Part shown: positions 33,303 to 42,417 of the stretch, one piece after another
How positions within the stretch are numbered: position 1 is the first letter of the stretch
Layout of the letters: the number at the start of each line of letters is the position of its first letter
Assembly: GCF_006385255.1 (NCBI RefSeq)
Contig: NZ_VFJE01000054.1
Span: 1 to 64,000 of the forward strand
DNA: 64,000 nt
DNA from: Flavobacterium microcysteis
Lineage (GTDB): Bacteria; Bacteroidota; Bacteroidia; Flavobacteriales; Flavobacteriaceae
Direction: 5' to 3'
Notes under the pieces: generated by a model
What the model saw: only the letters and a program-made list of their open reading frames with translations
Told to the model about the DNA's origin: nothing
Databases searched by the model: none
Program-made: the position numbers and the translations under genes

Positions 33303-35252
33303 TTATACTTTTTTAAGTACTACTTTTTCATTTTGTTTGTCTACCATCTTTTTGTAGAAATCTCTCAGCGTATAGTAAAAATCCGGTGGGATAATAGGAT
33401 AATTCATATCCAACTGTGTCGTCACCTGGATCTGGTTTGCCGTTTTCACGATGTTATATTTGAAAATTCCGATATTGCCTTCCATAGCAACCGCAAGAGG
33501 CGCAGGCATCGATTCTACTTCATATCCTTTAGGAATTGTAATGGTATAAGAATATTTCTCCTGAGACGGATACATAAAATCCACCGGATATTCTCTTACT
33601 TCATCCTTAAACGGGTTATCCTGTCTTGCAAAATGAAGCAATGGCGAGAAATAGATCTTATCTCCTATACGTTCTACTAAATTAGTATTGACAAAACTAA
33701 AGGTTTCTATCATTGCTTTTGATAAATCATTGTCATTAGTGGTTGTATACTCGTCAATTTCAATCCCGGTATATCTCTTTTCGAGTTCTTCAAGATACTT
33801 ATCTTTTGACTTTTTTAAGTGAATCTCTCTAAAACCATATGCATTATAGTCAAAATATTGACCCCTGATTTTTCCATTAACCTTACCTTCTTCATCTATA
33901 GCCGCTACTACATTGACTATTTCTTTAGAATTATTTTGTGGCATCAGGTCTACTTCTATAGATGTCTTATCATTTCGAATCATCCTTCCAATCCAATTCA
34001 GTGTTCGGAATGGCAAAATGTTAGGCAAAGCATTTTTAGAAGTAGCGTCTAACAAAACCATTTGTTTGTTATCGAGTTCAACGCCTGCAATAACATAATT
34101 ATAGGCTGTTCTATTTGGAGATACGGCAATACCGTTTGAACGTGTACTGATCAAAACAGGATTGGCTTTGAGCTCAGCATATCTCAACATCGCAACCAGC
34201 ATCAGGTTGATTTCTGCTACATTCCCTACTTTTTCAGCATATGCTTTTTTCACTCCTGTTTTACAATAGTAGCCATACTTTTCATTCCAATTCATTCGAG
34301 TCTTTACATAGTCAAAAATCAATTTAATTTTTTCTTCTCTTGATGTAATACCTTTCAATATTGGTTCAAGATCTTTTTCGAAATACGATTTATAGTTTAG
34401 CTCGTCGCCAAAATCTTTATCATCATAAATATTTTTCACTACCGATTCCCAATCTGCGGCATAATGCTTTAGGCCTTGATTTGGTAAGTCTGTAGAAGCA
34501 AGTTCAAATTGCAACATGGAAGTATAATTTTCCATGTTATTAACATACGATTCCTCTTTTAGTGCTTTTACGTTTTCAACAGAATAAATCGTTATCAGCT
34601 CATTGAACTTCCTAGCTGCCCCGGCTAAAATTGTCGAAGGTTTCTTCGAAACCGCCAAATAGCCTTTCATAAAGACACTGTAGTTAAAGTATTGTGGTAT
34701 GGCAATTTTATATTCTACGAAATTTGCCGGTATAGGATATTGAAAGTACCAGTCACTAAGCGAAGTCAGGTAAGGAGTTCTTATCGTATATTTATATTCG
34801 ATTACACTTCCTTCCTTGACGTTTGGCATCGTTATTTTTTTCAAACTGTAGTTTTCATTGACTTTTTCTGTAAACTCGCCATCACTCTTCAGTTTTGTCT
34901 TTTCAATTTTATCTCCAACCAGATTGTAGGTTACGGCATCATCAAAAAACAGTCTTACTTGCTTACCTCCGGTATAGTATGGAATTTGCTCGGTTGCAAA
35001 GGCATAACCTTCTTTTTTGTATATCTTGATTTTTGTTACCACTTCTGTGATAGCCGCCCAACTTCCATCGGAATCATAATCAAAATAGGTATTCCCTTTT
35101 TTAAACAGGATTGCTGCTACTGCTGATGAATCTTTTGGATGTGCTTTCTCATTTAATTCTTCTACAGTTACTTTTCCCAGTTCATATTTTTTTTGCGCAT
35201 ATAGGCTTAATGTAAGGAGAAAGAAACAAATGGTTAAAAGGTTTTTTTTCAT
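33303..35252 (-). CDS. DUF3857 protein with degenerate transglutaminase-like domain
   Basis: A 649-residue protein with a signal peptide (cleavage near YAQ, residue 19), a DUF3857 domain (about 55-220), a transglutaminase-like domain (about 270-400) and a C-terminal beta-rich part. The expected catalytic Cys (GDC in the paralogue downstream) is GNVAEINL here, and the His position is Tyr (AYNYVIAGVE). It is therefore probably not an active thiol enzyme. It is encoded ten bases downstream of a paralogue with an intact site. Confidence 0.85.
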   Translation of the reverse strand: MKKNLLTICFFLLTLSLYAQKKYELGKVTVEELNEKAHPKDSSAVAAILFKKGNTYFDYDSDGSWAAITEVVTKIKIYKKEGYAFATEQIPYYTGGKQVRLFFDDAVTYNLVGDKIEKTKLKSDGEFTEKVNENYSLKKITMPNVKEGSVIEYKYTIRTPYLTSLSDWYFQYPIPANFVEYKIAIPQYFNYSVFMKGYLAVSKKPSTILAGAARKFNELITIYSVENVKALKEESYVNNMENYTSMLQFELASTDLPNQGLKHYAADWESVVKNIYDDKDFGDELNYKSYFEKDLEPILKGITSREEKIKLIFDYVKTRMNWNEKYGYYCKTGVKKAYAEKVGNVAEINLMLVAMLRYAELKANPVLISTRSNGIAVSPNRTAYNYVIAGVELDNKQMVLLDATSKNALPNILPFRTLNWIGRMIRNDKTSIEVDLMPQNNSKEIVNVVAAIDEEGKVNGKIRGQYFDYNAYGFREIHLKKSKDKYLEELEKRYTGIEIDEYTTTNDNDLSKAMIETFSFVNTNLVERIGDKIYFSPLLHFARQDNPFKDEVREYPVDFMYPSQEKYSYTITIPKGYEVESMPAPLAVAMEGNIGIFKYNIVKTANQIQVTTQLDMNYPIIPPDFYYTLRDFYKKMVDKQNEKVVLKKV

Positions 35253-35262
35253 GGCTGGAGGT

Positions 35263-37173
35263 CTATTGTTTTTTTACTAGTGCTATTTTTGCGTTATCGT
35301 TTTTTGCTATCTGCTCTTTGAATTTTCGGAAATTTTCGTAGTCTTTTTTGTCAAACTGCCCGGAATTTATTTGATATGTTCTTTTGTAGATTAATTGATT
35401 TTCATTCAAAATGACATATTCAGTTTTATAATCTCCAAAAGCGCTTTTAATTTCGGTGTTTTCTGGCTTTGCTTCAATAACAAATCCTTTTGGTAAATCT
35501 ATAGTAACCTCATCATAGTCATAAAATCCTCTTGAAATTTCAAATGGATTAGTTCTATTTCGATAGCGTTGTGGAACAGATGATGACGGATTGTAAGCAT
35601 TCAATGCAAAAATCAGCCTATCCCCTGTCTTGTTTGCATATCCAGCTGCTTCTAAAGAAATCTTTTCTGTAAACTCAATATTATCTTTATCATTTAAGAT
35701 ATCAGTCTTTATTATTTTTAAATTATTAATGTGGCTAAAATAGTTTTTATAAATTTTCTTTAAATCGTCAACAGACTTCTCATTAATATTTAATTTTTTA
35801 TCATACTGAATTCCTTTGGATTTGATTTCTAATTTTCCAGAAATCATTCCGTCATCTGAAACACTATAATTCCCTTTCGTAATTTGAGTATTATCTTTCG
35901 TTTCATATACGTTTGTCCTAACAATTTCTCCTCCTTCAGGTTTAAGAACAAGCGCATTTCTATCATCTGTAAAATCACCTTGAAAACCAAAAGGCAACGT
36001 TTGACTCGTACATTCTAACCAAACATATTTCTCTTTGTCTGGAATAGCCAAAATAACATGATTGCTTTGCATAGAAACTAAATCAGGAATAACGCTTTTT
36101 TTATTTCTATCTCCATATAATCGCACATAATAAGACTGAACTCCTACTGCATCTAAAAGTGATTTTGTATAGTTAGTCAAAGCTTTACAATCTCCGTATC
36201 CTAACCTATCTACATCTTTTGCCAACATTGGCCGCCAACCGCCAATTCCTTCTTGAATACTAATATATCTAACTTTTTCCTGGACATATCCATACACTAT
36301 TTTGGCTTTTTTTAATGGATCTTTCTCATCTCCTATTAAAGCTTTAATTTTAACTTTTGTTTCTTCTGGCAATTCAGATGTACCTGCCAAAATTTTATCC
36401 GAAAACCATTTACCCATTTCTGCCCAACTTTTTGCAGTTCCGTCAACTCCCTCCAAATTGAAAAAATCCAATCCCATCATTACATTAGGAGAATAGGAAT
36501 CAAATGAAGGCGAATACTCTTCTGCTTTGTAAGTCACCATATTATTTGCCGTAAAAGAAACTCCATCGCTCTTAACTTCCTTTGTGATATTTGGATTGTC
36601 AAGCATGTTGAACTCTTTGTATTTGAAGCCTAAATCGGAGGGTACTTTTATAGTTATATTCGATTTTTCTACGCTTACAGAAAAACCTGGCACTGGGAAC
36701 CATCTAGGCATAAAAGCAGTATTAGAGGTTTCTGTTTCACTTGAAAAAACGACCGTGAAAGGATATTCTATAGGGGTATAATCATAATAAAGTATTTTTC
36801 CATCTGAAATGATTGAATTTCCAGAAACTGAGTTTTCCTTAAAATCTTTTCTTTTGACTTTTTTTATTTCTTTTCCAAAAGCATTGTAGAATTGGGCCTC
36901 AATGGATTTGATACGCTCTCTGCCGGAAAAATACTCGGAAAGATTCATATAGGACAATCCGTTTTCATTAAGGACAGTTACTATGCTTTTAGTCGTTGTT
37001 ATCATTGACTTTCTGGAAGCAATGACAATGTTTTTTTGGTCTAAACGTACAACTGCGTTTGCATTTTCTTTAAGTTCGGCAGGAATGTTTGCAACAGTAT
37101 ACTCGATGTCTTGTGCAGTAGCTATTGTTGAGAAGAATAAAACAATAACGAGGGGGAACAACAAATTTTTCAT
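35263..37173 (-). CDS. DUF3857/transglutaminase-like secreted protein
   Basis: A 636-residue protein with a signal peptide (cleavage near ATAQ), DUF3857 (about 55-215) and a transglutaminase-core domain (about 275-400). The Cys is in GYGDCKALTNY, and His in QSNHVILAI suggests an intact Cys-His(-Asp) site. Such exported proteins are common in Bacteroidetes with no defined substrate. It is first in an operon with its paralogue. A -7 box TATTTTTG (37198-37191, minus strand) is just upstream. Confidence 0.87.
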   Translation of the reverse strand: MKNLLFPLVIVLFFSTIATAQDIEYTVANIPAELKENANAVVRLDQKNIVIASRKSMITTTKSIVTVLNENGLSYMNLSEYFSGRERIKSIEAQFYNAFGKEIKKVKRKDFKENSVSGNSIISDGKILYYDYTPIEYPFTVVFSSETETSNTAFMPRWFPVPGFSVSVEKSNITIKVPSDLGFKYKEFNMLDNPNITKEVKSDGVSFTANNMVTYKAEEYSPSFDSYSPNVMMGLDFFNLEGVDGTAKSWAEMGKWFSDKILAGTSELPEETKVKIKALIGDEKDPLKKAKIVYGYVQEKVRYISIQEGIGGWRPMLAKDVDRLGYGDCKALTNYTKSLLDAVGVQSYYVRLYGDRNKKSVIPDLVSMQSNHVILAIPDKEKYVWLECTSQTLPFGFQGDFTDDRNALVLKPEGGEIVRTNVYETKDNTQITKGNYSVSDDGMISGKLEIKSKGIQYDKKLNINEKSVDDLKKIYKNYFSHINNLKIIKTDILNDKDNIEFTEKISLEAAGYANKTGDRLIFALNAYNPSSSVPQRYRNRTNPFEISRGFYDYDEVTIDLPKGFVIEAKPENTEIKSAFGDYKTEYVILNENQLIYKRTYQINSGQFDKKDYENFRKFKEQIAKNDNAKIALVKKQ

Positions 37174-37222
37174 TAAATGTTAAATTTTTCCAAAAATAAA
37201 ATAATAAAACTGATTTCCTAGC

Positions 37223-37675
37223 TTATTCTTTACTTTTTGTATCAATAACAATCGTTACCGGACCATCATTCAATAATGCAACTTTCATGTCTGCACCAAA
37301 TCTTCCTGTCTGTACTTTTTTGCCCAAATCTGCTTCCATCTGGCTTATAAAATTCTCATATAAAGGAATTGCTATATCCGGCTTGGATGCTTTTATATAG
37401 GATGGTCGATTTCCTTTTTTAGTAGAGGCATGAAGTGTGAACTGACTGACAATAATAACCTCTCCATTCACATCTTTTACCGAAAGATTCATAACATCAT
37501 TTTCATCCCCAAAAATCCGAAGGTTAGCAATCTTTGCCGAAAGCCATTGGATGTCTTCTTGAGTATCGGAATCTTCAAACCCAACCAAGATCAACAATCC
37601 TGATTGTATTTCGCTTACTTTTTCTCCTTCAATAGTTACTGAGGCTTGGGAAACTCTTTGAATAACAACCTTCAT
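37223..37675 (-). CDS. dtd: D-aminoacyl-tRNA deacylase
   Basis: A 150-residue homodimeric editing enzyme that removes D-amino acids (and Gly from tRNA-Ala). The two hallmark motifs are present: SQFTLHAST (about residues 78-86) and the C-terminal NDGPVTIVIDT with the Gly-Pro dipeptide. Full length. A repeat-filled gap of about 170 bases separates it from rsgA on the same strand. Confidence 0.95.
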   Translation of the reverse strand: MKVVIQRVSQASVTIEGEKVSEIQSGLLILVGFEDSDTQEDIQWLSAKIANLRIFGDENDVMNLSVKDVNGEVIIVSQFTLHASTKKGNRPSYIKASKPDIAIPLYENFISQMEADLGKKVQTGRFGADMKVALLNDGPVTIVIDTKSKE

Positions 37676-37681
37676 TTTAGT

Positions 37682-37845
37682 TTATAGTTGATAATGGATA
37701 GTTTATAGTTGGGAATAGCTTATAGTTGAAAATGGATAGTTGGTAGTTGATAATTTTATCCTCATGACAAGTGACTCTTTTGAAATTTTATAAGTTATGT
37801 CCAATCGACTTCATAACTATCGACTATCCACTTTCAACTATCCAC
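37682..37845. repeat. Repeat-rich intergenic with 19-bp inverted repeat
   Basis: The left half holds several direct repeats of the type TATAGTTGRRAATGGATAG. The sequence ATAGTTGAAAATGGATAGT (37722-37740) recurs inverted at 37823-37841 with one mismatch, separated by about 82 bases. Repeats of TAGTTGATAGTT type are familiar in Flavobacterium intergenic DNA from memory. Confidence 0.75.
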
Positions 37846-37848
37846 TAT

Positions 37849-38811
37849 TTAGTTTCCTGTTTTCTCGTCGGCGTAGTCGTCAGTACGATAATGCTCTTCG
37901 TCGCCTTCTAGTATTTGAAGATAGCTTCTGTAGCGTGACCAGGCAATTTCATCTTTTTCCAGAGCTTCTTTGACAGCACAATGCGGTTCTTCTTTATGCA
38001 GGCAATTGTTGAATTTACATTGATCCTGCAACGCAAAAAACTCAGGAAAGTAGCCGCTTACTTCTGATTTCTCCATATCTACAATCCCAAAGCCTTTGAT
38101 TCCCGGTGTATCGATAATCCTGGCTCCAAACGACAAATCATACATTTCTGCAAATGTGGTGGTATGTTGCCCTTGCCTGCTTTGTTCCGAAATTATGGAT
38201 GTCTTAAGATGTAGCGATGGTTCTAAGGCATTAGCAAGAGTTGACTTTCCAACACCAGAATGTCCGGAAAACATCGAAACCTTGCCTTTCATCATCTCTT
38301 TCAGCTTTTCGACTCCTTTTCCTTCTGTTGAAGATACTCTCAGACACTGATATCCTATATTAGAATATACATATTGCAGATAAAGCTGCTCATCAAGCAT
38401 GGCATCATCATAGGTATCAATTTTATTAAAAACTAAAACCGTTTCTATGCCATAGGCTTCTGCAGTAACCAAAAACCGATCTATAAAACTTGTTGTTGTA
38501 GGAGGGTTGTTTATCGTAATCAGCAAAAAAACCTGATCGATATTGGATGCGATAATGTGAACTTGCTTTGACAGGTTAACCGATTTTCGGACTATATAAT
38601 TCTTTCGCTCTTGTATAGTGTGAATCGTTCCTGTAATTTTATCTGAACTTTTATCGAGTTCATACTCTACAATATCGCCTACTGCAATAGGATTCGTGCT
38701 TTTGATTCCCTTCATACGGAATTTGCCCTTGATCCTGCATTCGATAAACTCTCCGCTTTCGGATTTTACGGTATACCAGCTTCCAGTAGATTTATAAACG
38801 GTTCCTGTCAT
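37849..38811 (-). CDS. rsgA: Ribosome small subunit-dependent GTPase A
   Basis: A 320-residue assembly factor that checks 30S maturation. It has an N-terminal OB fold (about 1-75), then a circularly permuted GTPase order: G4 FNKID, G1 GHSGVGKST near residue 180, then G3 DTPGIKGFG. The C-terminal zinc motif is C-x4-C-x-H-x5-C (CKFNNCLHKEEPHC). A -7 box TAATTTTG (38856-38849, minus strand) suggests its own promoter within the aromatic cluster. Confidence 0.95.
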   Translation of the reverse strand: MTGTVYKSTGSWYTVKSESGEFIECRIKGKFRMKGIKSTNPIAVGDIVEYELDKSSDKITGTIHTIQERKNYIVRKSVNLSKQVHIIASNIDQVFLLITINNPPTTTSFIDRFLVTAEAYGIETVLVFNKIDTYDDAMLDEQLYLQYVYSNIGYQCLRVSSTEGKGVEKLKEMMKGKVSMFSGHSGVGKSTLANALEPSLHLKTSIISEQSRQGQHTTTFAEMYDLSFGARIIDTPGIKGFGIVDMEKSEVSGYFPEFFALQDQCKFNNCLHKEEPHCAVKEALEKDEIAWSRYRSYLQILEGDEEHYRTDDYADEKTGN

Positions 38812-38908
38812 TCACTTCAGATTTCCTGATTTTATTAAATTTAGATGACAAAATTACTGTTTTACAATGGAACAATGTAATTTCATCATCTAAATTTAGA
38901 AGTCTCGC

Positions 38909-39991
38909 TTATCCGTTAATAATTTTTTCCTGATGGCTGATACTTTCCTGATGGATTGCTTTGAATATCTTTAAAATAAACTCTTCGCTCAGTCCTTTTT
39001 CTTCGCCTTCAAGAATCATTTTACCAAGAATCTCATTCCATCTTTTGTTTTGTAGTACTGCCACATTTTTTTCTTTTTTCAATGCTCCAATCTTATCGGC
39101 TACCTTCATTCTCTTTCCTAAAATCTCAATGATTTTTGCATCATATTCGTCTATCTCGACACGGAATCTGTCCAGTTTCTGGTTGTAATCTGAACCGTCT
39201 TCTGTTTCTTTTCTTACTCTTAGATTTTTGAAGATTTCTTTTAACTGTTCTGGTGTTACCTGTTGTGCGGCATCACTCCATGCATTATCAGGATCTGTAT
39301 GGGTTTCAATAATTAGTCCATCGTAATTTAAATCCAATGCTTGTTGTGAAACTTCCTGGATCATTTCGCGTTTGCCTGTGATGTGTGACGGATCGCAGAT
39401 TAAAGGCAAATCCGGAAAACGATTCTGCAATTCGATTGCCAGCTGCCATTCCGGTATGTTTCTGTATTTTGTTTTTTCATAAGTGGAGAAACCTCTATGG
39501 ATAACACCCAGTTTTTTGATTCCTGCGTTGTAAAGGCGTTCAATTCCTCCAAGCCACAAGGCTAAGTCTGGATTTACCGGATTTTTTACCAACACAATCT
39601 TATCCGTATCTTTTAAAGCATCTGCTATTTCTTGCACTGCGAAAGGATTTACGGTGGTTCTTGCTCCAATCCATAAAACATCTATATCGTGTTCCAAAGC
39701 CAATTGGACATGTGCTACATTTGCAACTTCTGTTGCCATCAAAAGACCTGTTTCGGCTTTGGCTTTCTGCATCCATTTTAACCCTTCTGCTCCAACACCT
39801 TCAAAACTTCCCGGGCGTGTTCTGGGTTTCCAGATTCCTGCTCTATAAATACTCACGTCAGAATCTTTTAGCTCATGAGCTATTTTCAACACCTGTTCTT
39901 CCGTTTCTGCACTACAAGGCCCCGCAATTACTAATGGATGTGACAATTTGAAATCATCCAACCATGTTCTTAATTCTTTTGAATTTTTCAT
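38909..39991 (-). CDS. Bifunctional DAHP synthase / chorismate mutase
   Basis: A 360-residue fusion. Residues about 1-255 form a KDO8P-synthase-type (type I-beta) DAHP synthase (GPCSAETEEQVL, GIWKPRTRPGSFEG, ICDPSHITGKREM). Residues about 265-355 form an AroQ-class chorismate mutase (DRFRVEIDEYDAKIIEILGKRMKVADKIG). It thus catalyses the first shikimate step and the branch-point step to prephenate. It is third in the leftward pheA operon, 55 bases after the aminotransferase, and likely shares the attenuator at 42.1-42.2 kb. Confidence 0.93.
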   Translation of the reverse strand: MKNSKELRTWLDDFKLSHPLVIAGPCSAETEEQVLKIAHELKDSDVSIYRAGIWKPRTRPGSFEGVGAEGLKWMQKAKAETGLLMATEVANVAHVQLALEHDIDVLWIGARTTVNPFAVQEIADALKDTDKIVLVKNPVNPDLALWLGGIERLYNAGIKKLGVIHRGFSTYEKTKYRNIPEWQLAIELQNRFPDLPLICDPSHITGKREMIQEVSQQALDLNYDGLIIETHTDPDNAWSDAAQQVTPEQLKEIFKNLRVRKETEDGSDYNQKLDRFRVEIDEYDAKIIEILGKRMKVADKIGALKKEKNVAVLQNKRWNEILGKMILEGEEKGLSEEFILKIFKAIHQESISHQEKIING

Positions 39992-40046
39992 TTTTATTGA
40001 GTTTTTCGGCTCATGCCAAAATTAGTTATTTTATTTTTCAAGCTTA

Positions 40047-41231
40047 TCAGTCCAGCCTATCAATTGCTTCCTGAATTTTTTCTTCTTTGATACATAATGA
40101 AAATCGTATGTAACCCTCGCCGTTGCTTCCAAAAATGGTTCCCGGCGTAAGAAAGATGTTTTTTTCGATTAAAAACGCATCGATAAATTCTTCAGATGAC
40201 ACAATTTCAAATGGCAATTTTGCCCATACAAACATTCCAACAGCGTCTTTATCAAACGTACAGTTCAATTTTTCGGCCAATTGGAAAATCAGTTCTCTTC
40301 TTCTTTTGTATACTCTATTTTGAGAATCAAACCATTCCTGCCCCAATTTTAAGGCTTCTATTGCTCCTTTTTGGATTCCATAAAACATACCACTATCCAT
40401 ATTGCTTTTTATTTTCAAAATGGCTTCGATGAATTGTTGTTTTCCGGAAACCATTCCTATTCGCCAGCCAGACATATTAAAAGTCTTGCTTAAAGAGTTT
40501 AACTCTAAAGCAATATTTTTTGCTCCTTCAATCTGGAAAATAGAAATCGGATTTTCATTCAGCACAAAACTGTATGGATTATCATTGACCAAAATAATCT
40601 GGTGTCTTTTTGCAAAAGCAACCAATCTTTCAAACAATTCCAGATTTCCATTCGTTCCGGTAGGCATATGAGGATAATTAATCCACATCAGCTTAACTTT
40701 AGACAAGTCTTTATTTTCTAATGCTTCAAAATCCGGCATCCAGTTATTCTCTTCCTTAAGGTCATAAAAAACAGATTTTGCTCCTACCAGATTTGTAACC
40801 GAAGCATAGGTTGGATAACCCGGATTCGGTATCAGCACCTCATCTCCTTCATTTAAGAAGGCTAACGAAATATGCATTATGCCTTCCTTTGAACCCATCA
40901 AGGGCAAGATTTCAGAATTCACATCCAGCGCAACATCAAACTGAGATTTATAAAAATCCGCAATTCCCTTTCTTAATTCCGGCAATCCCTGATAGCTTTG
41001 ATATTCGTGTGCTTTTTCATCTCCAAGGGCTTGCACCATTGCTTCGATTGCTCTTGTAGGTGGTGCTAAATCCGGACTACCAATTCCCATATTGAGTACT
41101 GGTTTTCCTTCAGAAATCATTTGGCGGACTTGTCGCAATTTTGTAGAAAAATAATATTCTTCCACCGTTGTCAATCGGTTAGCGAATCCTTTATTTCCTA
41201 CTTTCTCCAGGGTTAAAATCTCTTCTATCAT
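40047..41231 (-). CDS. PLP-dependent aminotransferase (class I/II), aromatic operon
   Basis: A 394-residue fold-type I aminotransferase. Landmarks are LNMGIGSPDLAPP, NPGYPTYASVTNLVG, NDNPYSFV, the Schiff-base Lys in LNSLSKTFNMSGWRIGM, and RFSLC near the C-terminus. Its position between pheA and DAHP synthase/chorismate mutase suggests it transaminates phenylpyruvate, prephenate or hydroxyphenylpyruvate. The specificity is inferred from context. Confidence 0.9.
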   Translation of the reverse strand: MIEEILTLEKVGNKGFANRLTTVEEYYFSTKLRQVRQMISEGKPVLNMGIGSPDLAPPTRAIEAMVQALGDEKAHEYQSYQGLPELRKGIADFYKSQFDVALDVNSEILPLMGSKEGIMHISLAFLNEGDEVLIPNPGYPTYASVTNLVGAKSVFYDLKEENNWMPDFEALENKDLSKVKLMWINYPHMPTGTNGNLELFERLVAFAKRHQIILVNDNPYSFVLNENPISIFQIEGAKNIALELNSLSKTFNMSGWRIGMVSGKQQFIEAILKIKSNMDSGMFYGIQKGAIEALKLGQEWFDSQNRVYKRRRELIFQLAEKLNCTFDKDAVGMFVWAKLPFEIVSSEEFIDAFLIEKNIFLTPGTIFGSNGEGYIRFSLCIKEEKIQEAIDRLD

Positions 41232-41243
41232 TTTTTTTGCGAT

Positions 41244-42074
41244 TTAAATTGTATCTCCTCTCCTATATTCTCCTAAAACTTTAAAATGTGTGGTCATCAA
41301 TTCTACAATCGATTTTGCTTTTTCATAATGTTTGTACTTTTCAAAAGTCACATCAACAAAAAAGGAATATTGAAATGGTGTTTCAATAATGGGCATTGAT
41401 TGGATTTTTGTCAGGTTCAGTTTGCAATTATTCATTACATTTAAAATCGTTGCCAAGCTGCCTGGCGTATCGTCCAATTCAAATTTTATCGAGGCTTTAT
41501 TAATTTCCGATTTTGGCAAAACTTTGTTCTGGGTTTTTAAAATCACAAATCGGGTCTTATTGCTTTTTATGGTATGAATTCCCGAAGCCAAAATATCCAG
41601 TCCAAACATTTCTGCGGCAATCGGACTTGCTACTGCAGCAATTTTCTTCAATTGGTTTTCTTGAATCCGATGTGCAGTTTCGGCCGTATCGCTGCTTTCT
41701 ACTAATTTTATATGCGGATATTTTTTAAAAAACTCCCTACACTGCAACAAGGCGATTGGGTGTGAATGAACTTCTTTTATGTCTTCAATTTTTTGACCTT
41801 TTAATACCATCAGGTTCATGTTGATATTCAGATAATGCTCTCCTATAATGTGAAGATCATTCCTATCAATCAAAGCATAATTAGGTATGATTGAACCTGC
41901 AATCGAGTTTTCTAAAGCCATGACAGCTTGCTGTGTTTTATTTTCTATCAAGCTGTTTACCAGAGCATCAAACGACATACATTCATCCAGCTCGAAATTT
42001 TCACTGAAATATTCTCTAGCCACTTGATGGTGGAATGAGCCTCGAATTCCCTGTATTGCAATTTTTGTTTCCAT
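41244..42074 (-). CDS. pheA: Prephenate dehydratase
   Basis: A 276-residue enzyme making phenylpyruvate. The PDT domain (1-180) has GIRGSFHHQVAREYF, the conserved ALENSIAGSI, and TRFVILKTQN carrying the catalytic Thr-Arg-Phe. The C-terminal ACT domain (about 195-270, DDTPGSLATILNVMNNCKLNLTKIQSMPI) binds Phe for feedback inhibition. There is no chorismate mutase domain on this protein; that activity is fused to DAHP synthase downstream. It is the first structural gene after the attenuator; its ATG lies 11 bases past the T-run. Confidence 0.94.
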   Translation of the reverse strand: METKIAIQGIRGSFHHQVAREYFSENFELDECMSFDALVNSLIENKTQQAVMALENSIAGSIIPNYALIDRNDLHIIGEHYLNINMNLMVLKGQKIEDIKEVHSHPIALLQCREFFKKYPHIKLVESSDTAETAHRIQENQLKKIAAVASPIAAEMFGLDILASGIHTIKSNKTRFVILKTQNKVLPKSEINKASIKFELDDTPGSLATILNVMNNCKLNLTKIQSMPIIETPFQYSFFVDVTFEKYKHYEKAKSIVELMTTHFKVLGEYRRGDTI

Positions 42075-42085
42075 ACGTTTTAGGC

Positions 42086-42114
42086 AAAAAAAAATCCCGA
42101 TTTACATCGGGATT
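42086..42114 (-). terminator. Attenuator terminator of the pheA operon
   Basis: On the minus strand AATCCCGAT (42114-42106), a four-base loop, ATCGGGATT (42101-42093), then seven or more T's, ending just before the pheA start. The 5' arm can instead pair with the leader peptide coding region: 42166-42154 with 42109-42121 gives 13 consecutive base pairs including four G-U pairs. Confidence 0.88.
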
Positions 42115-42143
42115 ACTATATATTGATTTTAAATAATTTCTAT

Positions 42144-42221
42144 TTACATAACAACACAACAATCCCTTTCCTGTTTCCAGAAATAAAAAGAGTTGCTAAA
42201 ATAAAAACGGTTGTTTTGCAT
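42144..42221 (-). CDS. Aromatic-rich leader peptide of the pheA operon (25 aa)
   Basis: ATG 42221 to TAA 42144 encodes 25 residues, starting MQNNRFYFSNSFYFWK and ending with RDCCVVM after QE. Four Phe, two Tyr and one Trp fall within residues 6-15. Codons 19-23 contain GGGATTGTTGTG, which duplicates the terminator 3' arm and pairs with its 5' arm. A smaller hairpin (TTTCTG/CAGGAA, GAAA loop, codons 14-18) could mask that segment when no ribosome stalls. This is the arrangement expected for Phe/Tyr-charging attenuation. The upstream -7 box (TACTTTAG, 42249-42242) is imperfect. Confidence 0.85.
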   Translation of the reverse strand: MQNNRFYFSNSFYFWKQERDCCVVM

Positions 42222-42393
42222 TTTTTTGTTTTGTTATTCGGCTAAAGTAGAAAATTTTGTTTTACGATTTTATAAACCGATGCTTTTTTAAGAAAAATTT
42301 CAGCTATAACGTTTTCGTAATCCAATAATAGGAGATTAATTTTCTTGTGATGCAATTCGAATACCATATATGCGTTTTAATTATTCATTTTAT
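42222..42393. other. Divergent control region pheA leader / gldA
   Basis: AT-rich sequence between the pheA leader peptide and gldA. It should hold both divergent promoters. The gldA -7 box is at 42394-42401; the pheA one is only a one-mismatch TACTTTAG at 42249-42242. No other structure is visible. Confidence 0.45.
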
Positions 42394-42401
42394 TACTTTT
42401 G
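42394..42401 (+). promoter_or_regulatory. -7 promoter element of gldA
   Basis: TACTTTTG lies 16 bases upstream of ATG 42418, with no clear TTG element before it. It falls inside an in-frame 5' extension of the gldA frame, supporting the ATG at 42418 as the real start. Confidence 0.5.
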
Positions 42402-42417
42402 TTCAAAATCAAGAACC

